A stretch of DNA of 43,149 nt from Acetobacter senegalensis (GTDB taxonomy: Bacteria > Pseudomonadota > Alphaproteobacteria > Acetobacterales > Acetobacteraceae). Position 1 is the first letter of the stretch. Each line of letters opens with the position of its first letter. The notes under the pieces are model-generated. The model worked only from the letters and a program-made list of their open reading frames with translations. It did no database searches and was not told where the DNA came from. Position numbers and translations under genes: made by a program. Positions 35,717 through 43,149 of this stretch are shown in pieces. The stretch is from contig NZ_LHZU01000116.1 in the NCBI RefSeq assembly GCF_001580995.1, positions 1 through 43,149 of the forward strand, read 5' to 3'.

Positions 35717-35780
35717 GCCACGTCTCTCCTGTCATTCATGCCAGAAGATTATGGCATTCCTTCCAGAAAGAAGGAAATCG

Positions 35781-37532
35781 TCAAATATTCAGAGACCGAC
35801 CATCGGCCCCCAGAGCAGCTTCCTTCACTGCTTCGCTCAGTGTCGGGTGCGCATGGCAGACACGGCCGATGTCTTCAGCAGAAGCACCAAATTCAATGGC
35901 CATGGTGGCTTCAGCAATCAGTTCACCAGCACACGGGCCAATAATGTGCACGCCCAGCACGCGGTCGGTCTTCTTGCAGGCCAGAACCTTCACAAAACCG
36001 TCCGTCATGCCCAGTGCGCGGGCACGGCCATTTGCCATGAAGGGGAATTTGCCGATTTTGTATTCGGTACCCTTTTCCTTCAGCTGCTCTTCCGTAAAGC
36101 CGACGGAAGCCACTTCCGGCCATGTGTAGATCACGCCAGGGATGGCATCATAATTCACATGCCCAGCCTGCCCGGCCAGCAGTTCGGCCAAAGCCACGCC
36201 TTCTTCCTCAGCCTTGTGCGCCAGCATGGGGCCAGCAATCACATCGCCAATGGCGTAAATGCCCGGAACATTGGTGGCATAATGGGCATCAACAACAATA
36301 CGGCCCCGTTTATCCAGTTCAATACCGGCTTCTTCCAGACCCATGTTCTTGCTGGCGGCCGTGCGGCCCACAGCAACCAGAACCACATCGGCTTCCAGCG
36401 TTTCAGCCTGACCACCGGCAGAAGGTTCAACCGTCAGCACAACACCGCTTTTGGTTTTTTCAGCCTTGGTGACCTTATGGCCCAGCTTCATTTTGAAGCC
36501 CTGCTTTACAAGCAGTTTCTGGAACTGGGTGGCCACTTCATTATCCGTGCCCGGCACCAGCCGATCAAGGAATTCAACCACTGTCACGTCAGCACCCAGA
36601 CGGCTCCAGACGCTGCCCAGTTCAAGGCCGATCACGCCGCCACCAATCACCACCAGCCGCTTGGGCACGGATGACAGTTCCAGCGCGCCGGTGGAGGTGA
36701 CAATCACCTTCTCATCAATTTCAATACCCGGCAGGTTTGCACTATCACTGCCCGAAGCAACGATGATGTGCTTGGCAGTAACAGGCTTGCCGTCCACCGT
36801 AATGCGGCCGGTGCCTTCAACCTTGCCGTGGCCCTTCAGCCATGTGATGCCGTTTTTCTTGAAGAGGTATTCAACCCCTTTCACGTTGGCACCAACAATA
36901 TCCGCCTTGCGGGCCTGCATCTTGGCCAGATCCAGCTTCACGCTGTCAATCACCACCCCATGGGCAGCAAAATCATGGCCTGCGGCATGGAAGTTTTCAG
37001 AAGACTGCAACAGCGCCTTGGAGGGAATACACCCTACGTTCAGGCAGGTACCGCCCAGTGTGGCGCGTTTTTCAACGCAGGCCACCTTGAAGCCAAGCTG
37101 TGCGGCGCGAATGGCGCCGACATACCCGCCGGGGCCAGCACCAATCACAATCACATCGTAATCGGTTTGCGTGGGCGCATCAGCAGCGGGTGCGGCAGCC
37201 TTGGGAGCCTGTTTGGGGGCTTCCGCCGGTTTGGCATCGCTTTTCGCGGCAGATTTGGCAGGGGCCGGTTTTGCAGAAGCCGCGTTGCCAGCAGCGCCTT
37301 TTTCCAGCGTCGCCAGAACTGCGCCAACATCCACTTCATCCCCTTCGGCTACGGCATGGCTTTCCAGCCGTCCGTCTGCCGGAGCGGGCACTTCAACGCT
37401 GACTTTATCTGTTTCAAGCTCAACAATCGGCTCATCCGCCTTGACCGCATCACCAGGCTGCTTCAGCCATTTCCCCACCGTGGCGGTTGTGACACTTTCT
37501 CCCAGGGAAGGAACCTTGATCTCAATCGGCAT
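35781..37532 (-). CDS. lpd: Dihydrolipoyl dehydrogenase with N-terminal lipoyl domain
   Basis: E3 component that reoxidises dihydrolipoamide with NAD+. Residues 1-77 form a lipoyl domain (lipoylated Lys43 in ETDKVSVEV). An Ala/Pro/Lys linker covers about 80-122, followed by the flavoprotein: [15 protein letters not shown], the redox disulfide [13 protein letters not shown], and the C-terminal HAHPTLSEA base. At 583 aa it is longer than plain E3 (about 465). Residues 34-49 closely match SucB, and 20 bases are identical in DNA (37411-37430 and 38731-38750). It is third in the order sucA-sucB-lpd, behind an apparent terminator. Confidence 0.96.
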   Translation of the reverse strand: MPIEIKVPSLGESVTTATVGKWLKQPGDAVKADEPIVELETDKVSVEVPAPADGRLESHAVAEGDEVDVGAVLATLEKGAAGNAASAKPAPAKSAAKSDAKPAEAPKQAPKAAAPAADAPTQTDYDVIVIGAGPGGYVGAIRAAQLGFKVACVEKRATLGGTCLNVGCIPSKALLQSSENFHAAGHDFAAHGVVIDSVKLDLAKMQARKADIVGANVKGVEYLFKKNGITWLKGHGKVEGTGRITVDGKPVTAKHIIVASGSDSANLPGIEIDEKVIVTSTGALELSSVPKRLVVIGGGVIGLELGSVWSRLGADVTVVEFLDRLVPGTDNEVATQFQKLLVKQGFKMKLGHKVTKAEKTKSGVVLTVEPSAGGQAETLEADVVLVAVGRTAASKNMGLEEAGIELDKRGRIVVDAHYATNVPGIYAIGDVIAGPMLAHKAEEEGVALAELLAGQAGHVNYDAIPGVIYTWPEVASVGFTEEQLKEKGTEYKIGKFPFMANGRARALGMTDGFVKVLACKKTDRVLGVHIIGPCAGELIAEATMAIEFGASAEDIGRVCHAHPTLSEAVKEAALGADGRSLNI

Positions 37533-37565
37533 GAATTTCGTCTCGCTTAGCGTTCAGGGTCAGAT

Positions 37566-37603
37566 GAAAAAAGAACAGGCCGGACATCATACCCGGCCCG
37601 TTC
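37566..37603 (-). terminator. Intrinsic terminator/attenuator between sucB and lpd
   Basis: On the minus strand, GAAC and GGCCGG pair with CCGGCC and GTTC (37573-37603, one mismatch) and are followed by T residues at 37566-37572. It lies 9 bases after the sucB stop and before lpd. Partial read-through would lower lpd transcription relative to sucAB, or lpd has its own promoter. Confidence 0.8.
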
Positions 37604-37610
37604 CGCGTAA

Positions 37611-38852
37611 TCAGGCGTCAATCAGAAGACGACGCGGATCTTCCACATTCTGCTTGATACGCACCAGGAAGCTGACCGCTTCCTTACCATCCACAATCCG
37701 ATGGTCATAAGACAGAGCAATATACATCATGGGGCGGATAACGACCTGACCGTTTACTGCCACCGGACGTTCCTGAATGGAGTGCATGCCCAGAATACCG
37801 GACTGCGGCGCATTCAGAATGGGGGTGGACAGCAGGGAGCCGTAAATACCGCCATTGGTGATAGAGAAGGTACCCCCTGCCAGATCATCAATCTTCAGCG
37901 TGCCTTCCCGTGCAGCCTTGCCAAAGCCTGCAATGGTTTTTTCAATCTGGGCGTAGCTCAGCTTGTCCGCATCGCGGATAACCGGAACCACCAGCCCGTT
38001 CGGGCCACCCACGGCAATGCCCAGGTTCACAAAATCACGGTAAATAACATCATCACCGTCAATTTCGGCGTTAATGGCCGGGAACTCTTTCAGGGCGGCA
38101 ATCACAGCGCGGGAGAAAATGGACATATAGCCCAGCTTCACCCCATGCTTCTTTACAAAAGCATCCTGATATTCAGCGCGCATCTGCATGGCGTTGGAAA
38201 GATCAACCTCGTTGAAGGTTGTCAGGATAGCTGCCGTGTTCTGTGCATCTTTCAGGCGGCGGGCAATGGTGCGGCGCAGACGTGTCATTTTCACACGTTC
38301 TTCACGCGGGTCATCATTACGCGGCGGCTTGGGGGCAGCCTTCTGCTGCGCAACCGGCGGCTGGGACAGGAAGCCCAGAACGTCACCCTTGGTAATACGG
38401 CCATTCAGACCCGTGCCAGAGCCAACCTGCTCGGCGCTCAGGCTGTTTTCCGCCATCAGCTTGCGGGCAGCAGGAAGTGCCGCAGCGGCATCAACTTCCG
38501 GAGCGGCCTTTGCAGGAGCCGGAGCGGCTGCCGGAGCAGAGGCAGCAGGAGCAGCCTTCTTTTCAGCAGGTTTTTCAGCCGGTGCGCTCTTAGCGGCTGC
38601 CTTCGGTGCACCTGCGCCGGGTTCAAGCGTGGTCAGCAGGGCGCCTACTTCCACTTCATCCCCTTCCTTGGCCACTTCCGCGCCAAGAACCCCGGCCTGT
38701 GGTGCAGACACCTCAACACTCACCTTGTCGGTTTCAAGCTCAACAATCGGTTCATCCGCCGCAACGGTATCGCCAGCTTTTTTCAGCCATTTGGCGATTG
38801 TTGCAGTTGTTACGCTCTCACCAAGTGTCGGCACCTTGATTTCGACTGACAT
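37611..38852 (-). CDS. sucB: 2-oxoglutarate dehydrogenase E2 (dihydrolipoyl succinyltransferase)
   Basis: Core of the 2-oxoglutarate dehydrogenase complex, transferring succinyl from lipoamide to CoA. The 413-aa protein has a lipoyl domain (Lys43, TDKVSVEV), an Ala/Pro linker and a peripheral subunit-binding domain ([15 protein letters not shown] through [11 protein letters not shown], residues about 130-165). A catalytic domain ends with [16 protein letters not shown], carrying the catalytic His and Asp. It begins 115 bases after the sucA stop, with an AGAGG sequence directly before ATG. The intercistronic gap contains a GC-rich hairpin at 38925-38946. Confidence 0.97.
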   Translation of the reverse strand: MSVEIKVPTLGESVTTATIAKWLKKAGDTVAADEPIVELETDKVSVEVSAPQAGVLGAEVAKEGDEVEVGALLTTLEPGAGAPKAAAKSAPAEKPAEKKAAPAASAPAAAPAPAKAAPEVDAAAALPAARKLMAENSLSAEQVGSGTGLNGRITKGDVLGFLSQPPVAQQKAAPKPPRNDDPREERVKMTRLRRTIARRLKDAQNTAAILTTFNEVDLSNAMQMRAEYQDAFVKKHGVKLGYMSIFSRAVIAALKEFPAINAEIDGDDVIYRDFVNLGIAVGGPNGLVVPVIRDADKLSYAQIEKTIAGFGKAAREGTLKIDDLAGGTFSITNGGIYGSLLSTPILNAPQSGILGMHSIQERPVAVNGQVVIRPMMYIALSYDHRIVDGKEAVSFLVRIKQNVEDPRRLLIDA

Positions 38853-38924
38853 CCTCTATCCCCATTTCCTTCAAACAGACACCAGCAGGGTCTTTTCTGT
38901 TCCCACCCTTACCGGCTTGTTCAT

Positions 38925-38946
38925 GCCCGCCCTCACCGGGGCGGGC
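38925..38946 (-). other. Intercistronic GC-rich hairpin between sucA and sucB
   Basis: GCCCGCCC (38925-38932) and GGGCGGGC (38939-38946) form a perfect 8-bp stem with a 6-base loop, 22 bases after the sucA stop. No T tract follows on either strand, so it is not a classic terminator. It may protect the sucA mRNA 3' end after processing. Confidence 0.6.
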
Positions 38947-38967
38947 GGCCTTCCCAGACGGTGTGTT

Positions 38968-41844
38968 TCAGTCCGTTTTCTTCAAACCCAGGGCCCTTTC
39001 AACCAGATCAGCCTGCTCTGCGGCATGAATGCGCGCAAGCCCCGTTGCCGGGCTGGCTGCTGCGGCACGGCCCACATATTGCGGGCGGCCAGCCTGATGT
39101 TTTGCCGCGACCAATGCCTTTTCAATCCGGCGGTCTGCAAAATGCCAGGCCCCACCATTTTCCGTTTCTTCCTGGCACCAGATGATCTGGGCTTTCGGGT
39201 AGCGCTTCAGCTCTTCAGCCAGCGCGCTTTCCGGGAACGGATAGAGCTGTTCAAGCCGGATAATGGCAACGTTTTTCAGTTCTTTTTCACGGCGTTCGGC
39301 CAGCAGGTCATAATAGACCTTGCCCGAGCAGATCACCACGCGATCAATATCTGCATCCGGGCCCAGCGCATCAATCTCACCCAGAACCGGCTGGAAGCGC
39401 GTGCCGGGTCCGAAATCGGACAGTTCAGACACAGCCAGTTTGTGACGCAGCAGAGATTTCGGCTCCATCAGGATCAACGGCTTGCGGTAATCCAGCTTCA
39501 ACTGGCGACGCAGGGCATGGAAGTAGTTGGCAGGCGTGGTGATATTGCAGACAAACATGTTGTCTTCTGCACAAAGCTGCAAATACCGTTCCAGACGGGC
39601 GGAAGAATGTTCCGGCCCCTGCCCTTCGTATCCATGCGGCAACAGCATGACCAGACCGGACATCCGCAGCCACTTGGTTTCACCCGAGGCAATGAACTGA
39701 TCAATAATCACCTGTGCGCAGTTGGCAAAATCACCAAACTGGGCTTCCCACAGCACCAGCGTTTTGGGGTTGCGCAGGGAATACCCATACTCGAAGCCCA
39801 GAACACCATATTCTGAAAGGAAGGAGTTCCAGATTTCAATTTTCGCCTGGTCGTCCTGGATATGATTCAGCGGCGTGTATTGAGACTGGTTGGTCTGATC
39901 AATCAGGGTTGCGTGACGCTGGCTGAACGTGCCGCGCTGGCAGTCTTCCCCAGAAAGACGAACACGATGGTTTTCCAGCAGCAGCGAGCCAAAGCCCATT
40001 GCTTCACCAGTTGCCCAGTCAAACCCTTCACCCGTGTCAAACATCTTGGCCTTGGCCTTGAGCTGACGGGCGATCTTGGAGTTCAGATCAAAATCATCCG
40101 GAACCTTGGAGATAGCAGCGCCAATTTTACGCAGCTTATCAAGCGCCATGCCGGTTTCCGGATAAGCGGCTTCCACCTTGCCCGTGGTGGGCGCAATCAG
40201 ACCGGACCAGCCACCTTCAAGCCAGTCCGCCTTGTTCACCTTATAGGACTGCGCGGCTTTGTAGTCTTCATCCAGCTTGTTGAAGAAGGCATCCCACTGG
40301 GCCTGCACTTCATCCTGAGAAACTACCCCAGCAGCCACCAGCTTTTTGGAATACAGGGTATGCGGGGTTTCGTGCGCCGCAATGGCCTTGTACATCACCG
40401 GCTGGGTGAAGGCGGGTTCGTCCGTTTCGTTATGCCCGTGGCGGCGATAGCAGACGATATCCAGAATGATGTCACTGGCAAAAGCCTGCCGGTAATCCTG
40501 CGCCAGACGGGAGACGTAAATCACCGCCTCGGCATCGTCACCGTTCACATGCAGCACCGGAGCTTCAATGGATTTGGCAACATCCGTGCCATAAATGCCG
40601 GAATGTCCATTTTCAGGGTTGGTGGTGAACCCAACCTGATTGTTCACCACCATATGGATGGTGCCGCCTGTGCGGTATCCCTTAAGCTGGGACATGGAGA
40701 GGGTTTCATACACCACGCCCTGCCCGGCAAAGGCAGCATCACCGTGAATGATGATCCCCATATGGCCAGACCGGTTTTCCGTATCTCCGGCATCATCCTG
40801 AATGGCGCGCACCTTGCCGCATACCACAGGATCAACCGCTTCAAGATGAGACGGATTGGGCTGCAGGGCGATATGAACGGAATGACCACCCACTTCCACA
40901 TCTGTGGAAGAGCCAAGATGGTATTTCACGTCACCAGAGCCAGCAACATCGTCCGGCTTGAAAGACCCACCGGCAAATTCATTGAAAATGGCAACGTAGG
41001 GTTTACGCACCACGTTCACCAACGTGTTCAGACGCCCACGGTGCGCCATCCCGATGGTGACCGAGGAAACACCCTGCGCAGCAGCCTGATCAATAATGGC
41101 ATGCAGGGACGGAATGGAGATTTCTCCACCTTCCAGCCCGAAGCGCTTGGCGCCCACGTACCGCTTCTGGCAGAAGGTTTCAAACCCTTCTGCTTCCGTC
41201 AGGTTTTTCAGGATGGCTTTCTGCTCATCCACCGTCACGCTGGATTGCCAGTTATCGCCTTCAAGCCGCTTGCGCAGCCATTCGCGCTGTTCATGGTTGC
41301 GGGCATACATGTATTCCGCACCAATGCTGTGGCAATAGACACCACGCAGGGCGTCCACAACGTCACTCACCTTGGCGGAAGGACCGTCCAGCAGCGGAGA
41401 AAGCAGGGAACCGATATAAACGTCGCGGCCCAGATCTTTTTCAGCAAATCCGTATGTTGCCGGGTCCAGCTCTTCCCGTGCTGTCGGCTCTTTCAGCCCC
41501 AACGGGTCCAGCTTGGCTTCAAGGTGACCATATTCACGGAACGCACGCACCAGACGGGCAATGGCCAGACTGTCTTCAGCGGCCAGCCCACCAGCGGCAG
41601 CGCCTTTGGCACCTTTTGCCGGAGCAGGCTTTTCCTCACCCGTGATGATGGAAGGCCGTGGTGCCCATGATGCGCCAACGGCGTCCTTCAGAACGGCGGC
41701 TTCTTCATCTTCCAGAGAACCAAAAAGCGTATCAAAGGATGGATCAACGCTTTTGTGGTCTTTTGCCCACCGGGCATACAGATCTGCCAGATAAGCGATA
41801 TTTGCGCCATTCAGCGCTGTGACAAGCACATCTGAAGCCGCCAT
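38968..41844 (-). CDS. sucA: 2-oxoglutarate dehydrogenase E1
   Basis: Thiamine-diphosphate enzyme that decarboxylates 2-oxoglutarate and succinylates the lipoyl group of SucB, a TCA-cycle step. The 958-aa length is typical. Visible signatures are IGMAHRGRLN near residue 245, NPSHLEAVDPVV, HGDAAFAGQGVVYET, and MVVNNQVGFTTNP (TPP-binding core). Later come FLSEYGVLGFEYGYS and WCQEETENGGAWHF near the C-terminus. Start 41844 is chosen because GGAGGAG lies about 7 bases before it, an excellent ribosome-binding site. An upstream in-frame start at 41901 would add 19 residues with no such site. It is the first gene of sucA-sucB-lpd. Confidence 0.97.
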   Translation of the reverse strand: MAASDVLVTALNGANIAYLADLYARWAKDHKSVDPSFDTLFGSLEDEEAAVLKDAVGASWAPRPSIITGEEKPAPAKGAKGAAAGGLAAEDSLAIARLVRAFREYGHLEAKLDPLGLKEPTAREELDPATYGFAEKDLGRDVYIGSLLSPLLDGPSAKVSDVVDALRGVYCHSIGAEYMYARNHEQREWLRKRLEGDNWQSSVTVDEQKAILKNLTEAEGFETFCQKRYVGAKRFGLEGGEISIPSLHAIIDQAAAQGVSSVTIGMAHRGRLNTLVNVVRKPYVAIFNEFAGGSFKPDDVAGSGDVKYHLGSSTDVEVGGHSVHIALQPNPSHLEAVDPVVCGKVRAIQDDAGDTENRSGHMGIIIHGDAAFAGQGVVYETLSMSQLKGYRTGGTIHMVVNNQVGFTTNPENGHSGIYGTDVAKSIEAPVLHVNGDDAEAVIYVSRLAQDYRQAFASDIILDIVCYRRHGHNETDEPAFTQPVMYKAIAAHETPHTLYSKKLVAAGVVSQDEVQAQWDAFFNKLDEDYKAAQSYKVNKADWLEGGWSGLIAPTTGKVEAAYPETGMALDKLRKIGAAISKVPDDFDLNSKIARQLKAKAKMFDTGEGFDWATGEAMGFGSLLLENHRVRLSGEDCQRGTFSQRHATLIDQTNQSQYTPLNHIQDDQAKIEIWNSFLSEYGVLGFEYGYSLRNPKTLVLWEAQFGDFANCAQVIIDQFIASGETKWLRMSGLVMLLPHGYEGQGPEHSSARLERYLQLCAEDNMFVCNITTPANYFHALRRQLKLDYRKPLILMEPKSLLRHKLAVSELSDFGPGTRFQPVLGEIDALGPDADIDRVVICSGKVYYDLLAERREKELKNVAIIRLEQLYPFPESALAEELKRYPKAQIIWCQEETENGGAWHFADRRIEKALVAAKHQAGRPQYVGRAAAASPATGLARIHAAEQADLVERALGLKKTD

Positions 41845-42128
41845 GTCAGACTCCTCCCTGCTGCCGGCCAACCCTGTGCTGGCAGCCAGTTGTTGTGTCA
41901 TTCCCGAACAAAACGCGGAACATTGTTTTTTTCATCCCACACCTGTGTGCAGGATGCCCTGCCTTCCCCTGTCCGGGCAGAAAGGAAGATGGCGCGCTAC
42001 CTGTGGGTATCGGTTCGTTTCCCATTCCTGCCCTCACATTCGTTTTTCTTCGGCTGGAGGTCTCTCTCCGCCAGCCGCACTGTGATTTTGCTAGACCGCG
42101 CCTGCGGCAGGAACAAGAGAGCCGGCTG
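41845..42128 (-). promoter_or_regulatory. sucA leader and zapE downstream region
   Basis: A 284-base gap between zapE and sucA, both on the minus strand. It contains the strong sucA ribosome-binding site and, near zapE, a 7-bp stem (CGGCTGG at 42051-42057, CCAGCCG at 42071-42077) without a T tract. No gene in either strand is supported. The sucA promoter must lie here or within zapE, but I cannot place it. Confidence 0.4.
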
Positions 42129-43149
42129 TCACGCTCTAGAGAGCCGATGCGCCGCCTGTGCTGCCTTGGCACCCTGCTCCAGCCAGCTTTCACTACTCAT
42201 CTCAGCAAGACGTGATGCCGTACGGGCAAAGGCATCCGCCCCTTCCCCCGTTGTGAACAACTGGTCCGGGGTGGCGGCAGCCGAGGCAAAAAGCAGATTT
42301 CCGTTGTCGTACAAGGCGTCAATCAACGTTATGAAGCGGCGGGCGAGGTTGGCTTCGTCCTGTCCCATTTTGGGAATGTCATCTATGACCAGCACCGTGA
42401 ACTGTTTCGCCAGGGCCAGATAGTCATTCGGGCCGCGTGGTTTTCCACACAAAGAGTTGAAATCAAAGCGTGCCACCGGGCCTGCCGCCTGATCCACCTC
42501 AAACGTGCGGCCACTGAACTCCAGCGTGACAGGTTTGGGCTGCTCGCCCTCCGCATAGCGGGCAAAAATCTCGCCCAGTCGGGCTTTTGCCTGTGCATCG
42601 GCAGGCACGATCCATGTCTCGCGGTCCTGCTGGCGCCCACGCCGGTAATCCCGTGGCGAATCAAGCTCCACGGTGTCCAGCTCACGCTTGATGATGGCGA
42701 TGAAGGGCTTGAACGCATCAGCACCCGGGCGGTTCTGAAACAACTCACCCGGTTCCGTGTTGGACGTAGCAACAATCACCACACCATCGGCAAACAGAGC
42801 CTCGAACAGACGCCCCAGAATCATGGCGTCCGCAATGTCATTCACCTGAAATTCGTCAAAGCACAAAAGATGAGCACGGGCGGCAAGCGCCTTGGCCAGT
42901 GGCGGGATGGGGTCCGTCATGCCCGGGTTGGCGGCTTTGAGGTCATGCAGCTTCTGGTGCACATCCTGCATGAAACGCAGAAAATGGATGCGTTCCTTCA
43001 GTTTGACCGGCGCACAACTGTAGAACAGGTCCATCACCATGGTTTTGCCTCGGCCCACCCGGCCCACAATATACAGCCCGCGTGGGCGCTGGGGCGGGGG
43101 CGGCGGCTTGATACGGCGCGCAAGCCCGGCCAGCAGCCCCTTGGGCGGG
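42129..43149 (-). CDS. zapE: Cell division protein ZapE (AFG1-like ATPase), 5' end missing
   Basis: AAA+-type ATPase of the AFG1/ZapE family, linked in E. coli to Z-ring regulation at constriction. The gene runs off the right edge: the reading frame continues past the internal ATG at 43067 through RPRGLYIVGRVGRGKT, which is the Walker A motif, to the end of the window. Walker B follows as LLCFDEFQVNDIADAM, and the sensor-like VIVATSN is visible. About 340 residues are present; the missing N-terminus probably holds 30-50 residues. sucA lies downstream on the same strand, 284 bases away. Confidence 0.93.
   Translation of the reverse strand, partial: PPKGLLAGLARRIKPPPPPQRPRGLYIVGRVGRGKTMVMDLFYSCAPVKLKERIHFLRFMQDVHQKLHDLKAANPGMTDPIPPLAKALAARAHLLCFDEFQVNDIADAMILGRLFEALFADGVVIVATSNTEPGELFQNRPGADAFKPFIAIIKRELDTVELDSPRDYRRGRQQDRETWIVPADAQAKARLGEIFARYAEGEQPKPVTLEFSGRTFEVDQAAGPVARFDFNSLCGKPRGPNDYLALAKQFTVLVIDDIPKMGQDEANLARRFITLIDALYDNGNLLFASAAATPDQLFTTGEGADAFARTASRLAEMSSESWLEQGAKAAQAAHRLSRA

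Noticed and set aside
35757..35776. Stem-loop after the lpd stop as a terminator
   Set aside because: The 7-bp stem (TTCCTTC/GAAGGAA) has no T tract, so lpd may read into the L,D-transpeptidase gene.
39862..41670. A 602-codon open frame on the plus strand opposite sucA
   Set aside because: Shadow of the sucA codon structure. sucA is fully supported by motifs, whereas this frame resembles nothing.

Overview
The window looks like chromosomal DNA of an alphaproteobacterium, most likely an acetic acid bacterium (Acetobacteraceae, Acetobacter-like). Evidence is moderately high GC, a class I lysyl-tRNA synthetase, a fused shikimate kinase/3-dehydroquinate synthase (AroKB), an OmpA-like porin with strongly biased codons, a quinone-dependent D-lactate dehydrogenase, and a lipoyl-domain-bearing E3 beside sucA-sucB. 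I see no phage, insertion sequence, CRISPR array, tRNA or rRNA. The genus is inferred; I could not search databases.

Left part (1-18.5 kb), mainly housekeeping: tsaD-rlmJ (tRNA and rRNA modification); on the minus strand lysK, an MprF-like flippase with a truncated synthase domain, and marC; a stand-alone MoaB/CinA-type domain protein; a small Pro/Ala-rich protein, xerD and accA; aroKB; ompA with a clear terminator; a GtrA-like membrane protein; alaS; and psd-pssA for phosphatidylethanolamine synthesis. The first 41 bases are an exact reverse complement of 125-165 inside tsaD, which is either an assembly fold-back or a real inverted duplication.

Middle part (18.4-25.1 kb), the most unusual block: six tightly overlapping minus-strand genes resembling hydrogenase-4/complex I subunits in the order HyfB-, HyfC-, HyfE-, HyfF-, HyfG- (NuoCD) and HyfI- (NuoB) like. 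The large subunit lacks the Cys pairs that bind the NiFe centre, and no ferredoxin-type subunit is present. The small subunit keeps its Fe-S cysteines. This is the layout of an 'energy-converting hydrogenase-related' (Ehr) complex, not a hydrogenase. The membrane subunits have also lost several canonical channel residues, so the chemistry and any ion pumping are open.

Right part (25.2-43.1 kb): a methyltransferase divergent from gloB, a DUF2125 protein, a second methyltransferase, a 440-bp AT-rich spacer with two perfect DnaA boxes, plsC divergent from ahcY with a 14-bp palindrome between them, a DUF3597 protein, dld, an L,D-transpeptidase, the 2-oxoglutarate dehydrogenase genes (sucA-sucB-lpd, with an apparent terminator before lpd), and a zapE gene running off the right edge.

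The window joins phospholipid synthesis and modification (psd, pssA, plsC, accA, mprF-like), envelope structure (ompA, L,D-transpeptidase), translation (lysK, alaS, tsaD, rlmJ), the methyl cycle (ahcY plus two methyltransferases) and respiration/central carbon (dld, sucAB-lpd, Ehr-like complex).
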